In this document: piece by piece, positions 20,217-32,065 of the stretch
How positions within the stretch are numbered: the stretch's first letter is position 1
Layout: every line of letters begins with the position of its first letter
NCBI GenBank assembly: GCA_013289685.1
Contig: JABCZL010000010.1
Coordinates: 124,001 to 188,000, forward strand
Origin: Acidobacteriota bacterium
GTDB taxonomy: Bacteria; Acidobacteriota; Terriglobia; Terriglobales; Acidobacteriaceae
Direction: 5' to 3'
Length of the DNA stretch: 64,000 nucleotides
Program-made: the position numbers and the translations under genes
Notes under the pieces: model-generated
Seen by the model: the letters and a program-made list of their open reading frames with translations, nothing else
Told to the model about the DNA's origin: nothing
Database searches by the model: none

Positions 20217-20557
20217 TACTTATCCAGCGTCGTTCCGCACTTCTTGCACACCCGCACCTTGCGGTCGCCCCGGACTTCGTGTCCAATGCGCACCGGACCG
20301 CAGGTCGCGCACACCAGCTGCACGTTGGAGATCGCTATCCGGCTCTCCTGCTCGGCGATGCCGCCCTTGATGTTGCGCTGCGGGTTGGGCCGCACGTGCT
20401 TTTTCACCATCATCACGTGCTCGACCAGCAACTTGGCGTCGTTCGGAAACACGCGCAGCACGCGCCCTTCCTTGCCTTTGTCCCGCCCGGTGATCACCTT
20501 CACGGTGTCGTTCCGCCGCAGATCCACTCGCTTGTTTTCAGTGCTTACAGTTCGCAT
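20216..20557 (-). CDS. rplX: 50S ribosomal protein L24
   Basis: Assembly-initiating 50S protein at the tunnel exit. 113 residues with KOW motif NDTVKVITGRDKGKEGRVLRV. HVRPNPQRNIKGGIAEQE follows. At the C-terminus CATC and CKKC pairs (Cys at about 91/94 and 106/109) form the zinc-ribbon-like end seen in many bacterial L24 proteins. Complete. Confidence 0.97.
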   Translation of the reverse strand: MRTVSTENKRVDLRRNDTVKVITGRDKGKEGRVLRVFPNDAKLLVEHVMMVKKHVRPNPQRNIKGGIAEQESRIAISNVQLVCATCGPVRIGHEVRGDRKVRVCKKCGTTLDK

Positions 20558-20570
20558 AATCGAAATCCGA

Positions 20571-20667
20571 TTTAGTAATTGAGTAATTTAGTAATTGGGA
20601 AATTGAGAACAAATTCGGCCCCGATTTCCAATTACTCAATTACTAAATTCCCCAATTACTCAATTCT
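20571..20667. repeat. Period-8 AT-rich inverted array, rplN-rplX spacer
   Basis: TTAGTAATTGAGTAATTTAG and following units face AATTACTC AATTACTA AATTCCCC AATTACTC AATT. It is the AT-rich version of the array with an 8-bp step. The words differ but the architecture matches the GC-rich ones. Confidence 0.87.
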
Positions 20668-20673
20668 CCAGTC

Positions 20674-21045
20674 CTAGATGACTTCCGGTGCCAGCGAAAC
20701 AATCTTCAAAAATTTCTTCTCGCGCAATTCGCGCGCCACTGGACCGAACACGCGCGTCCCGACCGGCTCACCGGCGTCGTTGATCAGCACCGCGGCGTTC
20801 GAATCGAATTTGATGTAGGTTCCATCGCGCCGCCGGGACTCTTTCCGCGTGCGCACAATCACAGCCTTGACCACGGTCCCTTTTTTCGTCTGGCCCTCGG
20901 GCGCCGCCTCTTTCACGGCCGCCGTGATTATGTCGCCCAGCCCGGCATTCAACCCGGTCGAGCCCCCCAGCGGCAGAATCATCTGCAGCTTGCGGGCGCC
21001 GGAATTGTCGGCCACCTCCAGCATCGATCTCATCATCACAGCCAT
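20674..21045 (-). CDS. rplN: 50S ribosomal protein L14
   Basis: L14 lies at the intersubunit face (bridge B8). 123 residues with [40 protein letters not shown] and [32 protein letters not shown]. The start has GGAG eight bases upstream. Complete and normal. Confidence 0.98.
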   Translation of the reverse strand: MAVMMRSMLEVADNSGARKLQMILPLGGSTGLNAGLGDIITAAVKEAAPEGQTKKGTVVKAVIVRTRKESRRRDGTYIKFDSNAAVLINDAGEPVGTRVFGPVARELREKKFLKIVSLAPEVI

Positions 21046-21068
21046 GGCTTCAATCTCCCTATTGCTTT

Positions 21069-21177
21069 GTCATCCTGAGGCAGGCGCTTTTTGCCTGCCG
21101 AAGGACCTGGGCGCGCCGCGCAATCAATCTCGCGTTTTTTGCGAGATTGCGAAAACGCGCGTTTGGCGCGCTTCCTC
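21069..21177. repeat. GTCATCCTGAG hairpin element, rpsQ-rplN spacer (copy 1)
   Basis: GTCATCCTGAG, then GGCAGGC pairs with GCCTGCC across a T-rich loop, then GAAGGACCTGGGCGCGCCG. A second hairpin is ATCTCGC/GCGAGAT around TTTTTT, and an outer GGCGCGC arm is at the end. A near-identical copy lies at 22260-22369 with different but still complementary first arms. Confidence 0.85.
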
Positions 21178-21178
21178 A

Positions 21179-21496
21179 CTAGCTCGCCACATCGACCATC
21201 GCTTCCGGCACCAATGTAGTCTTGCGCACAATATCTTTCAGCTTCCAGCGCTTCAGCTTCGACAGCGGACGCGTCTCCTCGATCCGCACCACATCGCCGA
21301 CGTGCGCTTCGTTCTTCTCGTCGTGCGCATAGAACTTCTTGTTGCGCGCCACCACGCGTCCGTAAAACGGATGCGCTTTCTTGCGCGTCACCTTCACCAC
21401 AATCGTCTTCTGCATGCGGTTGGCGACCACTTCTCCAACTACTTCCTTGCGGCGGCCCTGCACCTTCGCCGTGGCCCGTGTATTGGTTTCCGCCAT
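21179..21496 (-). CDS. rpsQ: 30S ribosomal protein S17
   Basis: 105 residues. The OB-fold core is GEVVANRMQKTIVVKVTRKKAHPFYGRVV and KFYAHDEKNEAHVGDVVRIEETRPLSKLKRWKL, typical of S17. A short N-terminal Thr/Arg extension and a ~15-residue C-terminal tail are present. It is 13 bases from rpmC, one of the few compact junctions in the operon. Confidence 0.97.
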   Translation of the reverse strand: MAETNTRATAKVQGRRKEVVGEVVANRMQKTIVVKVTRKKAHPFYGRVVARNKKFYAHDEKNEAHVGDVVRIEETRPLSKLKRWKLKDIVRKTTLVPEAMVDVAS

Positions 21497-21509
21497 TATC
21501 GTTTCTCCG

Positions 21510-21719
21510 TTATTCCTTCTGACCCGCAGCCGAGCGCTCGCGCTCGCCGAGAATCGTTTTCACGCGCGCAATATCCTTGCGCAGGCCGCGAATCTTCTTC
21601 AGGCTCTCCGTCTGTCCCATGTTCAGCTGAAATTTCAGCTTGAACAACTGGTCGGCAAGCTCGCGCTCCTGGTGGCTAAGCTCAACGTCTGTCAAATTTC
21701 TGATTTTGTCTACCTTCAT
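21510..21719 (-). CDS. rpmC: 50S ribosomal protein L29
   Basis: From the ATG at 21719 (ribosome site GAGGAAC directly upstream) it is 69 residues: MKVDKIRNLTDVELSHQERE, then ADQLFKLKFQLNMGQTESLKKIRGLRKDIARVKTIL. That is a normal L29 coiled hairpin at the tunnel exit. The frame is open 17 codons further upstream, but that stretch lacks L29 character and is not used. Confidence 0.95.
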   Translation of the reverse strand: MKVDKIRNLTDVELSHQERELADQLFKLKFQLNMGQTESLKKIRGLRKDIARVKTILGERERSAAGQKE

Positions 21720-21752
21720 AAGTTCCTCAACCGAATTCTCGGGCGCTTGCCG

Positions 21753-21787
21753 AAAGCTGACAGCTGACAACTGATAGCTGACAGCTT
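21753..21787. repeat. Period-7 array, rpmC-rplP spacer
   Basis: AAGCTGACAGCTGACAACTG and ATAGCTGACAGCTTTC form a short self-complementary run of 7-bp units (AAGCTGACAGCT pairs with AGCTGACAGCTT-type ends). Confidence 0.75.
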
Positions 21788-21790
21788 TCT

Positions 21791-22204
21791 TTAGTGCGCT
21801 GCGCCCTCGCGCTTCACCAGCGTGGTCCGCAGCGCCAGCTTGTGCGACGCCAGCCGCATCGCTTCCGTCGCATCCGTGATGGTCACGCCTTCCATCTCAA
21901 ACAAAATCTTTCCCGGCTTCACCACCGCGACCCAATGATCCGGCGCGCCCTTGCCCTTGCCCATACGGGTCTCGGCCGGCTTCTTGGTGACTGGCTTGTC
22001 GGGAAACACGCGGATCCAGATCTTGCCGCCGCGCTTCACAAAGCGCGTCATGGCCACGCGGCTGGCTTCAATCTGCCGGTCGGTGATCCAGCCGGGCTCC
22101 AGCACCTTCAGCCCGAAATCGCCGAACGCCAGCGTCGATCCGCGCCAGGCTTTGCCCGTCATGCGCCCGCGCTGCTGCTTGCGATACTTCACTTTCTTTG
22201 GCAT
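21791..22204 (-). CDS. rplP: 50S ribosomal protein L16
   Basis: L16 organises the A-site tRNA elbow region. 137 residues from [81 protein letters not shown] and [18 protein letters not shown] are present in pieces along the chain, and the family's Arg finger region is intact. An upstream ATG at 22210 would add two residues; the conserved MPKK start is preferred. Confidence 0.97.
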   Translation of the reverse strand: MPKKVKYRKQQRGRMTGKAWRGSTLAFGDFGLKVLEPGWITDRQIEASRVAMTRFVKRGGKIWIRVFPDKPVTKKPAETRMGKGKGAPDHWVAVVKPGKILFEMEGVTITDATEAMRLASHKLALRTTLVKREGAAH

Positions 22205-22259
22205 CAACATAGAATCAGCTCTTAGCTTCTAGCTCTTGGCTCTAGCTAAACCTTCCCTT

Positions 22260-22366
22260 GTCATCCCGAGCGAGACGCTTTTTGTCTCGCGAGGGACCTG
22301 GGCGCGCCGTGCGATCAATCTCGCGTTTTTTGCGAGATTGCTAACTCGCACGCTTGGCGCGCTTCC

Positions 22367-22369
<3 letters not shown>
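22260..22369. repeat. GTCATCCCGAG hairpin element, rplP-rpsC spacer (copy 2)
   Basis: Near copy of 21069-21177. Here the first stem is GCGAGAC with GTCTCGC, different letters from copy 1 but again complementary. The second hairpin ATCTCGC/GCGAGAT and the GGCGCGCC/GGCGCGC ends are kept. A TAGCTCT/TAGCTTC heptad run lies just before it (22216-22246). The element reaches into the rpsC stop region. Confidence 0.85.
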
Positions 22370-23035
<666 letters not shown>

Positions 23036-23052
23036 TGCTTCTCCTAAATCAA

Positions 23053-23097
23053 CCTGCTCAATCGATCCCTGCTCAATCAAACCCTGCTCAATCAAAC
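23053..23097. repeat. 15-bp tandem repeat upstream of rpsC
   Basis: Three head-to-tail units of CCTGCTCAATCAAAC (the first with ATCGATC) at 23053-23067, 23068-23082 and 23083-23097, immediately before the rpsC ribosome site. Confidence 0.88.
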
Positions 23098-23109
23098 CCA
23101 AAAAACTTT

Positions 23110-23149
23110 GTCATTCCGACGGTTCGCGAAGCGACCCGGAGGAACCTGC
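23110..23149. repeat. GTCATTCCGAC hairpin element, rpsC-rplV spacer
   Basis: GTCATTCCGAC, then GGTTCGC-GAA-GCGACC self-pairing, then CGGAGGAACCTGC. This is the GTCATTCC/GGAACC variant of the repeat family. Confidence 0.75.
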
Positions 23150-23151
23150 TG

Positions 23152-23628
23152 TTACCTCGCAGCCACTTTCTTTTTGACCGCGCCCGCCTTCACTACCGCC
23201 CCGCGCCGCTTGCCCTTGGCCGGAGCCGCCTCCGCTGTCCTGGCATCGCCGGCATGTCTCGGACCCGCGTCCCCACTCTTCCCGCGCTCCGCCAAGACCA
23301 GCGTGATGTGCGCAATGCGCCGTTGGTAGCGGTACGCGCGTCCCTGCGGCGCCGGACGGATGCGCTTCATGCGCGGCCCGTCGTTGGCGATCGCACTCTT
23401 CACGTAGAGGTTGTCGATCTCCACGTCGAGATTCTTCTCGGCGCTGAGAAAGTTCGCGTTGTCCAGCGCCGACTGCAGCAGCTTGCCCACGTGCGCCGCC
23501 ACCCGCTTCTTGGTGAACGCCAGCGTGTTGCGCGCTTCTTCCACGCGCCGTCCTTTGATCAACTCCAGGACCAGCCGCGCCTTCTGCGGCGAAACCCGCA
23601 AGTACCGCATTTCCGCTCGAAATTCCAT
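23152..23628 (-). CDS. rplV: 50S ribosomal protein L22
   Basis: Lines the exit tunnel and its constriction. 158 residues. The core (to about 112) has MEFRAEMRYLRVSPQKARLVLELIKG, LLQSALDNANFLSAEKNLDVE and the tunnel loop region GPRMKRIRPAPQGRAYRYQRRIAHITLVLAE. A ~45-residue Ala/Lys/Arg-rich C-terminal tail follows. E. coli L22 is 110 residues, so the tail is an extension. Confidence 0.97.
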   Translation of the reverse strand: MEFRAEMRYLRVSPQKARLVLELIKGRRVEEARNTLAFTKKRVAAHVGKLLQSALDNANFLSAEKNLDVEIDNLYVKSAIANDGPRMKRIRPAPQGRAYRYQRRIAHITLVLAERGKSGDAGPRHAGDARTAEAAPAKGKRRGAVVKAGAVKKKVAAR

Positions 23629-23639
23629 AGTCGTAATCT

Positions 23640-23700
23640 CGCTCTTGGCTCTTGGCCTTTAGCTCTTAGCTAAAAGCCAAGAGCCAAGAGCCAAAAGCGG
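23640..23700. repeat. Period-7 inverted array, rpsS-rplV spacer
   Basis: CGCTCTT GGCTCTT GGCCTTT AGCTCTT AGC is almost perfectly complementary to the following AAAAGCC AAGAGCC AAGAGCC AAAAGCG. One of the cleanest examples, filling the spacer. Confidence 0.9.
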
Positions 23701-23702
23701 TT

Positions 23703-24056
23703 CTATGCCTTCGGTGCCGGCGCTGACGGAGCCGCCGGAGTAATCGCTCCCGGACCGCCCGGAATGCCCGCCGGCTTGGCTGCGACTTCTGTCGCCGCCC
23801 TCATGGAGTGCCCCTTGAACGTCCGGGTGAAACTGAACTCACCCAGCTTGTGGCCCACCATGTTCTCGGTAACGTACACCGGAATGAATTTCTTGCCGTT
23901 ATGCACCGCGATCGTGTGTCCCACCATCTCAGGCACCACGGTGGAACGCCGCGACCAGGTGCGCAGCACTTTCTTTTCGTTACGCGCATTCATGCCCTCT
24001 ACCCTCGCCTGAAGGTAAGCATCCACGAACGCGCCTTTCTTGGTTGAACGTGCCAT
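23703..24056 (-). CDS. rpsS: 30S ribosomal protein S19
   Basis: 117 residues. [22 protein letters not shown], then [54 protein letters not shown] in pieces are classic S19 motifs. After about residue 92 an Ala/Pro/Gly tail ([20 protein letters not shown]) extends beyond the usual ~92 residues. Complete. Confidence 0.97.
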   Translation of the reverse strand: MARSTKKGAFVDAYLQARVEGMNARNEKKVLRTWSRRSTVVPEMVGHTIAVHNGKKFIPVYVTENMVGHKLGEFSFTRTFKGHSMRAATEVAAKPAGIPGGPGAITPAAPSAPAPKA

Positions 24057-24060
24057 AGTC

Positions 24061-24183
24061 AGCCTCTAGCTGTTAGCTCCTAGCTCTTAGCTAAACAAAA
24101 CCTTTGTCATTCCGACCCCTGAGCGAACGCGAGGGGCGGAGGAATCTGCTTTTGCCAACGACCAACGACCAATGACTAACGAC
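24061..24183. repeat. Composite spacer repeats, rplB-rpsS
   Basis: TAGCTGT TAGCTCC TAGCTCT TAGCT heptads (24066-24092) come first. A GTCATTCCGAC element (24106-24149) follows, whose CCCCT pairs with AGGGG. One arm of CCAACGACCAACGACCAATGACTAACG follows up to the rplB stop. Confidence 0.8.
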
Positions 24184-25008
24184 CTACTTCGACCGCCGGC
24201 TCACAATAAACTTGTCCGTACGCTTGTTGTTCCGCGTCTTGTACCCGCGCGTCGGCTGGCCCCACGGCGTCACCGGATGCCGTCCGCCCGAAGTCTTGCC
24301 TTCGCCGCCGCCGTGCGGATGGTCCACCGGATTCATCGAAACCCCGCGATTGTGCGGACGCTTTCCCAGCCACCGCGAACGTCCCGCCTTGCCGATGGTC
24401 ACGTTCTCGTGGTCGAGATTTCCTACCTGGCCGATCGTGGCCATGCAGTCCTGCGAAATCTTGCGGGTCTCGCCCGAAGGCAGCTTGACCAGCGCGTACT
24501 CTTCTTCCTTGGCGATCAGCTGCGCCGCTCCGCCCGCCGAGCGCACCATCTGCCCGCCCTTGCCCGGCTTCAGTTCCAGATTGTGAATCTGGGTGCCTGG
24601 CGGAATATTTCGCAGCGGCAACGCATTGCCGACAAGGATGTCAGCCTCCGGACCGCTCACCACTTTCTGACCGACCTTCAACCCTTCCGGCTGAATGATG
24701 TAACGCTTCTCCCCATCCGCGTAAGCCAGCAGCGCAATGCGCGAAGAACGGTTCGGGTCGTACTCAATCGTCGTCACGGTCGCCGGAATCCCGGTCTTGT
24801 CGCGCTTGAAATCGATGATCCGCAGCTTGCGCTTGTGCCCGCCTCCGATGAATCGCATCGTGGTATCGCCCGAGTTGCGGCGGCCGCCAGTGCGCGGCTT
24901 GGGCTCGAGCAACGGCTTGTGCGGACTCGTGCTCGTAATGTCGTCATTGACCAGCGTCGTGCGATAGCGCAACGTCTGCGTCGTCGGCCTGTAAGTCTTT
25001 ATTGGCAT
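24184..25008 (-). CDS. rplB: 50S ribosomal protein L2
   Basis: Essential 50S protein next to the peptidyl transferase centre. 274 residues with [38 protein letters not shown], the KOW-like [27 protein letters not shown] and the signature [43 protein letters not shown] are all present. The His in VDHPHGGG is conserved. Complete. Confidence 0.98.
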   Translation of the reverse strand: MPIKTYRPTTQTLRYRTTLVNDDITSTSPHKPLLEPKPRTGGRRNSGDTTMRFIGGGHKRKLRIIDFKRDKTGIPATVTTIEYDPNRSSRIALLAYADGEKRYIIQPEGLKVGQKVVSGPEADILVGNALPLRNIPPGTQIHNLELKPGKGGQMVRSAGGAAQLIAKEEEYALVKLPSGETRKISQDCMATIGQVGNLDHENVTIGKAGRSRWLGKRPHNRGVSMNPVDHPHGGGEGKTSGGRHPVTPWGQPTRGYKTRNNKRTDKFIVSRRSK

Positions 25009-25026
25009 AATCAGCTCTTAAGTTCT

Positions 25027-25112
25027 GTCGTTGGTCGTTAGTCGTTGGTCGTTGGTCGTTCACAATTCATTTCCTCATCGGCCAACGACTAACGACCGAC
25101 GACCAACGACGG
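25027..25112. repeat. Period-7 inverted array, rplW-rplB spacer
   Basis: GTCGTTG GTCGTTA GTCGTTG GTCGTTG GTCGTT (25027-25060) faces CCAACGACTAACGACCGACG and ACCAACGACGG. Textbook heptad periodicity on both arms. Confidence 0.9.
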
Positions 25113-25114
25113 TT

Positions 25115-25408
25115 TTACAAATTCTGCGCGTACTCCGGCATCTTCTCGCCCGCCCGCAACCGCACATATGCCTTCTTCCAGTCCGGACGGTAGCCTGCGA
25201 ACTTGCCCCGCCGCCGTTCTTTTCCCACATAGGTGGCGGTGCGCACGGAATGCACTTTCACTTTAAAAATCGTCTGCACCGCTTGCTTGATTTCCGTCTT
25301 GGTCGCCTTCGGTTCCACCTGGAAGACCAGCGTGTTCTGGTTCTCCTTGATGGCCAGGCCCTTCTCGGTGATCACGGGACGGCGAATAATCTGGTATGCG
25401 GATTTCAT
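25115..25408 (-). CDS. rplW: 50S ribosomal protein L23
   Basis: Tunnel-exit protein that docks SRP and trigger factor. 97 residues: MKSAYQIIRRPVITEKGLAI, FQVEPKATKTEIKQAVQTIFKVKVHSVRTATYVGKERRRGKFAGYRPDWKKAYVRLR in pieces, the normal L23 layout. It begins 4 bases after the rplD stop, so the two are tightly coupled. Confidence 0.97.
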   Translation of the reverse strand: MKSAYQIIRRPVITEKGLAIKENQNTLVFQVEPKATKTEIKQAVQTIFKVKVHSVRTATYVGKERRRGKFAGYRPDWKKAYVRLRAGEKMPEYAQNL

Positions 25409-25412
25409 TTTT

Positions 25413-26147
25413 CTAGGCTACCTCCGCCGCTTTTTCATGCCGCGTGCGCTTGCGGCGCTCGCTGTGCGCCTTCTTCGTGCCTTCGTCCGCTTCCGGCTTG
25501 TGCTGCCGCTTCGACACCGAGGACTTCAGCGAAACCTGCAGCTTCTCGATTGCCGGCTGCGAGAAAATTGCCCGGTCATATTTCAGCAGATGAAACGGAT
25601 GCACTTCGTTGCTCAACACCATCTCGAGACCATGAATGTTCCGCGCGCTCAGGGCCAGGTTGTGATTCTCGTGCTTCGCTTCCTCGATAATCAGAACCGT
25701 GGAATCCACCTTCAGCGAATCCAGCGACTTGCGGAACTCCTTGGTCTTCGGTTCTTTCATGTCGAACGAATTCACCACGATCAGCTTGCCGTCCGCCAGC
25801 TTCGCAGCCAGCGCCGAGCGCAACGCGCCCATCAGCTTCTTGCGCGGGAACGCGTAGTCGTAGGAGCGCGGTTGCGGTCCGTGCACCGTGTAGCCATGCC
25901 GCCACAGCGGAGACCGGATCGATCCGATGCGGGCCCGGCCCGTGCCCTTCTGTTTCCAGAGCTTCTTGCCCGATCCGGAAACTTCCCAGCGGCCCTTGGT
26001 TTTGTGCGTGCCAGCGCGCTGCCCGGCGCGGTAATGTTTCACCGCTTCCCAAAGCAGATCTTCGTTGACCGCGCCGAAGATTTCATCGGCGAGATCTAAA
26101 GTCCCAACCTTCTCGCCGCTCAGATTATGAATATCGATAGTTGCCAT
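25413..26147 (-). CDS. rplD: 50S ribosomal protein L4
   Basis: Tunnel-constriction protein; in E. coli it also represses the S10 operon. From MATIDIHNLSGEKVGTLDL at 26147 it is 244 residues. The tunnel loop shows GTHKTKGRWEVSGSGKKLWKQKGTGRARIGSIRSPLWRHGYTVHGPQPRSYDYAFPRK in pieces. The last ~35 residues are a Lys/Arg/Glu-rich tail after the usual ~205-residue core. The frame is open 14 codons upstream over repeat sequence, which I exclude. Confidence 0.97.
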   Translation of the reverse strand: MATIDIHNLSGEKVGTLDLADEIFGAVNEDLLWEAVKHYRAGQRAGTHKTKGRWEVSGSGKKLWKQKGTGRARIGSIRSPLWRHGYTVHGPQPRSYDYAFPRKKLMGALRSALAAKLADGKLIVVNSFDMKEPKTKEFRKSLDSLKVDSTVLIIEEAKHENHNLALSARNIHGLEMVLSNEVHPFHLLKYDRAIFSQPAIEKLQVSLKSSVSKRQHKPEADEGTKKAHSERRKRTRHEKAAEVA

Positions 26148-26170
26148 ATTGCTTTTCGTCTTTTGGGTTA

Positions 26171-26195
26171 GCCAACGACTAACGACCAACGACTG
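26171..26195. repeat. Period-7 single arm, rplD-rplC spacer
   Basis: GCCAACGACTAACGACCAAC followed by GACTG: three ACCAACG/ACTAACG-type heptads without a facing arm. This shows that arms also occur alone. Confidence 0.75.
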
Positions 26196-26198
26196 CTC

Positions 26199-26933
26199 CT
26201 ATGCCTTCTTCGCCGCTCTCTTCGCCGCCTTCAACGGATCCACCGTCGCCGACCCTGCGAACCCGCGCCGTTCTCGTGGCGGCTTCTTCGCCTTCATGAT
26301 GATGATGTAGCCGCCCTCGGGTCCCGGCACACTGCCCTCAACCACCAGCAGATTCTCGTCCTTATCCACGCCCAGCACGCGCAGGTTGCGCTGAGTCACG
26401 CGGGCATTGCCCATGTGTCCCGACATCCGCATTCCCTTGAACACGCGCGACGGGAACGCCGAACTCCCGATCGAACCGGTAATCTGAAACATCGACCCGT
26501 GCGACTTCGGACCACCGCCAAAATGATGCCGCTTCACCACACCCTGAAACCCTTTGCCCTTGCTGATCCCGACGATGTCGACAAAGCGCTCGCCTTCGAA
26601 AATCTCGACCAGCACGCGGTCGCCGACTTTCACCGAGCCGTCGCCGTCAGGCGTGCCTTCGACTTCGAGCGGCACTTCACGCATGAACTTCACCGGAGGA
26701 AGATTGTTCTTCGCCAAGTGTCCCTGCGCCGGCTTGGTCAGCCGCGATTCCTTCACAAACTCCACCAGTCCAATCTGGGCCGCCTCGTAGCCGTCTTTCG
26801 TGGCCGACTTGTGCTGCGTCACCACGCACGGACCAGCCTGCAGCACCGTGACCGGGCGCACGTCGCCCTTGGAGTCAAACAGCTGCGTCATGCCGACCTT
26901 CTTGCCCAGAATTCCCGCGACCTTCGTTGCCAT
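26199..26933 (-). CDS. rplC: 50S ribosomal protein L3
   Basis: Reaches the peptidyl transferase centre. From MATKVAGILGKKVGMTQLF at 26933 (GGAG six bases upstream) it is 244 residues; an ATG four codons earlier is possible. Motifs include FVDIVGISKGKGFQGVVKRHHFGGGPKSHGS with the conserved Gln of the GFQG loop, SRVFKGMRMSGHMGNARVTQRNL and a Lys-rich C-terminal tail after the usual end. Confidence 0.97.
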   Translation of the reverse strand: MATKVAGILGKKVGMTQLFDSKGDVRPVTVLQAGPCVVTQHKSATKDGYEAAQIGLVEFVKESRLTKPAQGHLAKNNLPPVKFMREVPLEVEGTPDGDGSVKVGDRVLVEIFEGERFVDIVGISKGKGFQGVVKRHHFGGGPKSHGSMFQITGSIGSSAFPSRVFKGMRMSGHMGNARVTQRNLRVLGVDKDENLLVVEGSVPGPEGGYIIIMKAKKPPRERRGFAGSATVDPLKAAKRAAKKA

Positions 26934-26999
26934 TTCCTTCTCCATGCCCAGCGTGGCCAGTTGTTGCTCAACTGCTATTGGCTGGGAAGCGTTCCGTGT

Positions 27000-27025
27000 T
27001 AGCTAAAAGCTAGCAGCTAGAAGCT
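27000..27025. repeat. Period-7 single arm, rplC-rpsJ spacer
   Basis: TAGCTAAAAGCTAGCAGCTAGAAGCT: heptads of the TAGC class touching the rpsJ stop. Confidence 0.72.
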
Positions 27026-27354
27026 TATTTATGTTCCTTGCCGAACGCCTTAATCTCCACATCCACGCCCGCCGGCAGATCGAGCTTCATTAGCGCGTCC
27101 ACCGTCTGCTGCGTCGGCTCCAGAATATCGAGCAGCCGCTTGTGGGTGCGGATCTCAAACTGCTCCCGCGATTTCTTGTCCACGTGCGGCGAACGCAGCA
27201 CGCAGTACTTGTTCTTCATCGTGGGCAGCGGAATCGGGCCGGCAATCTGCGCGCCGGTGCGCCGCGCCGTTTCCACGATCTCGCCCGTCGACTGATCCAA
27301 AATGCGATAGTCGTAAGCCTTCAACCGGATCCGAATTCTTTCTTTTCCAATCAC
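27025..27354 (-). CDS. rpsJ: 30S ribosomal protein S10
   Basis: S10 acts in the 30S head and, with NusB, in transcription antitermination. 109 residues: [22 protein letters not shown], then [23 protein letters not shown] [39 protein letters not shown] and the end [14 protein letters not shown]. Complete. It follows tuf directly, linking str and S10 operons. Confidence 0.97.
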   Translation of the reverse strand: MIGKERIRIRLKAYDYRILDQSTGEIVETARRTGAQIAGPIPLPTMKNKYCVLRSPHVDKKSREQFEIRTHKRLLDILEPTQQTVDALMKLDLPAGVDVEIKAFGKEHK

Positions 27355-27426
27355 TGTGTCATCTCTCTAACCCCTTCCGCCTGCGGAAGGAAAGAACGTG
27401 CGGCAGAATGCAAGCCGCTTTGAAAT

Positions 27427-27567
27427 CAGCTGTCAGCTTTCAGCCGTCAGCTCTCAGTAAAACCTTTGTCATCCTGAGGCGACGCTCTTTGTCGCCGAAG
27501 GACCTATGCAACTTGCTGCCATTGCTCCGCTCTCACTGACAGCTGAGAACTGATAGCTGACAGCTTC
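27427..27567. repeat. Composite spacer repeats, rpsJ-tuf
   Basis: CAGCTGT CAGCTTT CAGCCGT CAGCTCT CAG (27429-27457) faces ACAGCTGAGAACTGATAGCTG (27540-27560). A GTCATCCTGAG element (27468-27514) sits in the loop, with its own GGCGAC/GTCGCC stem and a GAAGGACCTATGCAACTT end. Confidence 0.83.
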
Positions 27568-27568
27568 C

Positions 27569-28756
27569 TTACGTCACAATCTCCGCAATCGTGCCCGCGC
27601 CGACCGTGTGCCCACCTTCACGAATCGCAAACCGCAAGCCCTTTTCCATGGCCACAGGCGTGATCAACTCAATTACCAGGCTGACGTTGTCCCCAGGCAT
27701 CACCATCTCCGTACCTGCCGGAAGTTCTGCCACGCCGGTCACGTCCGTCGTGCGCAGATAAAACTGCGGACGGTATCCCTTGAAGAACGGCGTGTGCCGC
27801 CCGCCTTCTTCTTTCGTGAGGATATATACCTCGGCCTTGAATTTGGTGTGAGGAGTAATGGACCCCGTCTTAGCCAGCACCATGCCGCGCTCCACATCTT
27901 CCTTCGCAATGCCGCGCAGCAGCAACCCGGCGTTGTCGCCCGCCATGCCTTCGTCCAGCTGCTTCTTGAACATTTCGACGCCGGTCACCACCGTCTTGCG
28001 GGTCTCGCGGAAGCCGACGATTTCTACTTCTTCGCCCACCTTCACCTTGCCACGCTCGATTCTTCCGGTCACTACCGTGCCGCGTCCCTGAATCGAAAAA
28101 ATATCTTCGATCGGCATCAGGAACGGCTTGTCCAGTTCGCGCGCCGGCTGCGGAATATATTTATCCACCGCCTCCATCAGCGCGTCGACCTGCGCCTCCG
28201 CCTTCGCTTCTCCGTTCAGCGCGCCCAGAGCCGAAACCCGCACCACGGGCACGTCGTCCCCAGGAAACTTATAGCTTTTCAACAACTCGCGCACTTCGAG
28301 CTCAACCAACTCCAGCAACTCCTGATCATCGACCGCATCCACCTTGTTCAGCGCGACGACGAGATACGGCACACCGACTTGCCGCGCCAGCAGCACGTGC
28401 TCGCGCGTTTGCGGCATCGGACCGTCCGTCGCCGCCACCACCAGAATGCCGCCATCCATCTGCGCCGCGCCGGTGATCATGTTCTTGATGTAATCCGCGT
28501 GGCCCGGGCAATCGACGTGCGCGTAGTGCCGGTTCGCCGTCTCATACTCGACGTGCGCCGTGGCAATCGTGATGCCGCGGGCTTTTTCTTCCGGAGCGTT
28601 ATCAATGCTGTCGAAAGAACGGAACGTGTTCTTCGGATTATGCTTCGACAAAACCTTGGTGATCGCCGCCGTCAACGTGGTCTTGCCATGGTCGATGTGA
28701 CCAATCGTCCCTACGTTGCAGTGCGGCTTAGTGCGATCAAATTTTTCTTTCGCCAT
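27569..28756 (-). CDS. tuf: Elongation factor Tu
   Basis: Delivers aminoacyl-tRNA to the ribosome. 395 residues with G1 [13 protein letters not shown], switch [16 protein letters not shown]3 [22 protein letters not shown]4 NKVD and G5 SALGA. Domain II has [25 protein letters not shown], and domain III ends [11 protein letters not shown]. Complete and typical. Only one copy is in the window. Confidence 0.99.
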   Translation of the reverse strand: MAKEKFDRTKPHCNVGTIGHIDHGKTTLTAAITKVLSKHNPKNTFRSFDSIDNAPEEKARGITIATAHVEYETANRHYAHVDCPGHADYIKNMITGAAQMDGGILVVAATDGPMPQTREHVLLARQVGVPYLVVALNKVDAVDDQELLELVELEVRELLKSYKFPGDDVPVVRVSALGALNGEAKAEAQVDALMEAVDKYIPQPARELDKPFLMPIEDIFSIQGRGTVVTGRIERGKVKVGEEVEIVGFRETRKTVVTGVEMFKKQLDEGMAGDNAGLLLRGIAKEDVERGMVLAKTGSITPHTKFKAEVYILTKEEGGRHTPFFKGYRPQFYLRTTDVTGVAELPAGTEMVMPGDNVSLVIELITPVAMEKGLRFAIREGGHTVGAGTIAEIVT

Positions 28757-28761
28757 AACTC

Positions 28762-28888
28762 AGCCTCTAGCTCCTAGCTCTTAGCTTCTAGCTCAAACCC
28801 TTGTCATCCTGAGCGGCGCCTTTGCCGCGAAGGATCTATGCAACTTCTCTCGGTAAAGGGATCCTTCGCGAAAAACGCTCAGGATGAC
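28762..28888. repeat. Composite spacer repeats, tuf-fusA
   Basis: TAGCTCC TAGCTCT TAGCTTC TAGCTC heptads (28766-28793) are followed by a facing pair of GTCATCCTGAG elements. 28803 reads GTCATCCTGAGCGGC...GCCGCGAAGGATC and the reversed copy ends GCTCAGGATGAC at 28888. Confidence 0.85.
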
Positions 28889-28928
28889 CGCAGCGGGCTC
28901 CCGCTTCGCTCACGCCCGCTAAACGCGG

Positions 28929-31016
<2,088 letters not shown>

Positions 31017-31052
31017 GACGTTCTAACTCTTTCTGGGCTCCAACTTCTGGGT

Positions 31053-31147
31053 TGATTTCGCGATTGGGCGATTGCGTGATTTGGCGATTGAAAACCCTCA
31101 AACCGGTTTCCAATCACTCAATGACCACATCACTCAATGACTCAATA
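31053..31147. repeat. Period-8 inverted array, fusA-rpsG spacer
   Basis: TGATTTCG CGATTGGG CGATTGCG TGATTTGG CGATTG faces CAATCACTCAATGACCACAT and CACTCAATGACTCAAT. An 8-bp step, same architecture as at 20571. Confidence 0.83.
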
Positions 31148-31151
31148 CTTC

Positions 31152-31622
<471 letters not shown>

Positions 31623-31687
31623 TCAGCTTCTAGCTCCTAGCTCATAAGCTTTTAGCTTCGAGCTCACTAACCACTGGCCACTAGTTC
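31623..31687. repeat. Period-7 arrays, rpsG-rpsL spacer
   Basis: CAGCTTC TAGCTCC TAGCTCA and AAGCTTT TAGCTTCGAGCTC, then CACTAACCACTGGCCACTAG units. Two different word families (TAGCT and CACTA) are joined in one spacer. Confidence 0.78.
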
Positions 31688-32065
31688 TCAGCCCTTCTTC
31701 GGCCGCTTGGCTCCGTATTTCGAACGTCCCTGCATGCGGCCGGCGACGCCCACCGCATCCAGCGTTCCGCGAATCACGTGATAACGCACACCCGGCAGAT
31801 CCTTCACGCGGCCTCCGCGGATCAGCACAATCGAGTGCTCCTGCAGGTTGTGGCCGACGCCGGGAATGTACGTGGTCACTTCAATTCCATTCGTCAGACG
31901 CACGCGCGCCACCTTGCGCAACGCCGAGTTGGGCTTCTTGGGCGTCTGCGTATACACGCGGGTGCAAACCCCGCGCTTCTGGGGACATCCCTGCAAAGCA
32001 GGGCTCGCCGTCTTATAACGAGGCCGCTTGCGGCCCTGAGCCACCAACTGGTTAAACGTAGGCAC
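31688..32065 (-). CDS. rpsL: 30S ribosomal protein S12
   Basis: Decoding-site protein and first gene of the superoperon. 125 residues from a GTG start preceded by [56 protein letters not shown] in pieces, the [11 protein letters not shown] loop and [15 protein letters not shown]. The Lys in TPKKPNS and the DLPGVRYH loop are the wild-type, streptomycin-sensitive forms by comparison with known resistance sites. No rpoB/rpoC lies upstream. Confidence 0.98.
   Translation of the reverse strand: MPTFNQLVAQGRKRPRYKTASPALQGCPQKRGVCTRVYTQTPKKPNSALRKVARVRLTNGIEVTTYIPGVGHNLQEHSIVLIRGGRVKDLPGVRYHVIRGTLDAVGVAGRMQGRSKYGAKRPKKG

Noticed and set aside
23036..23101. N-terminal extension of S3 with repeated GLIEQ-like residues.
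   Set aside because: It is a 15-bp tandem repeat before the AGGAG ribosome site; S3 begins at MGQKVHPYG.
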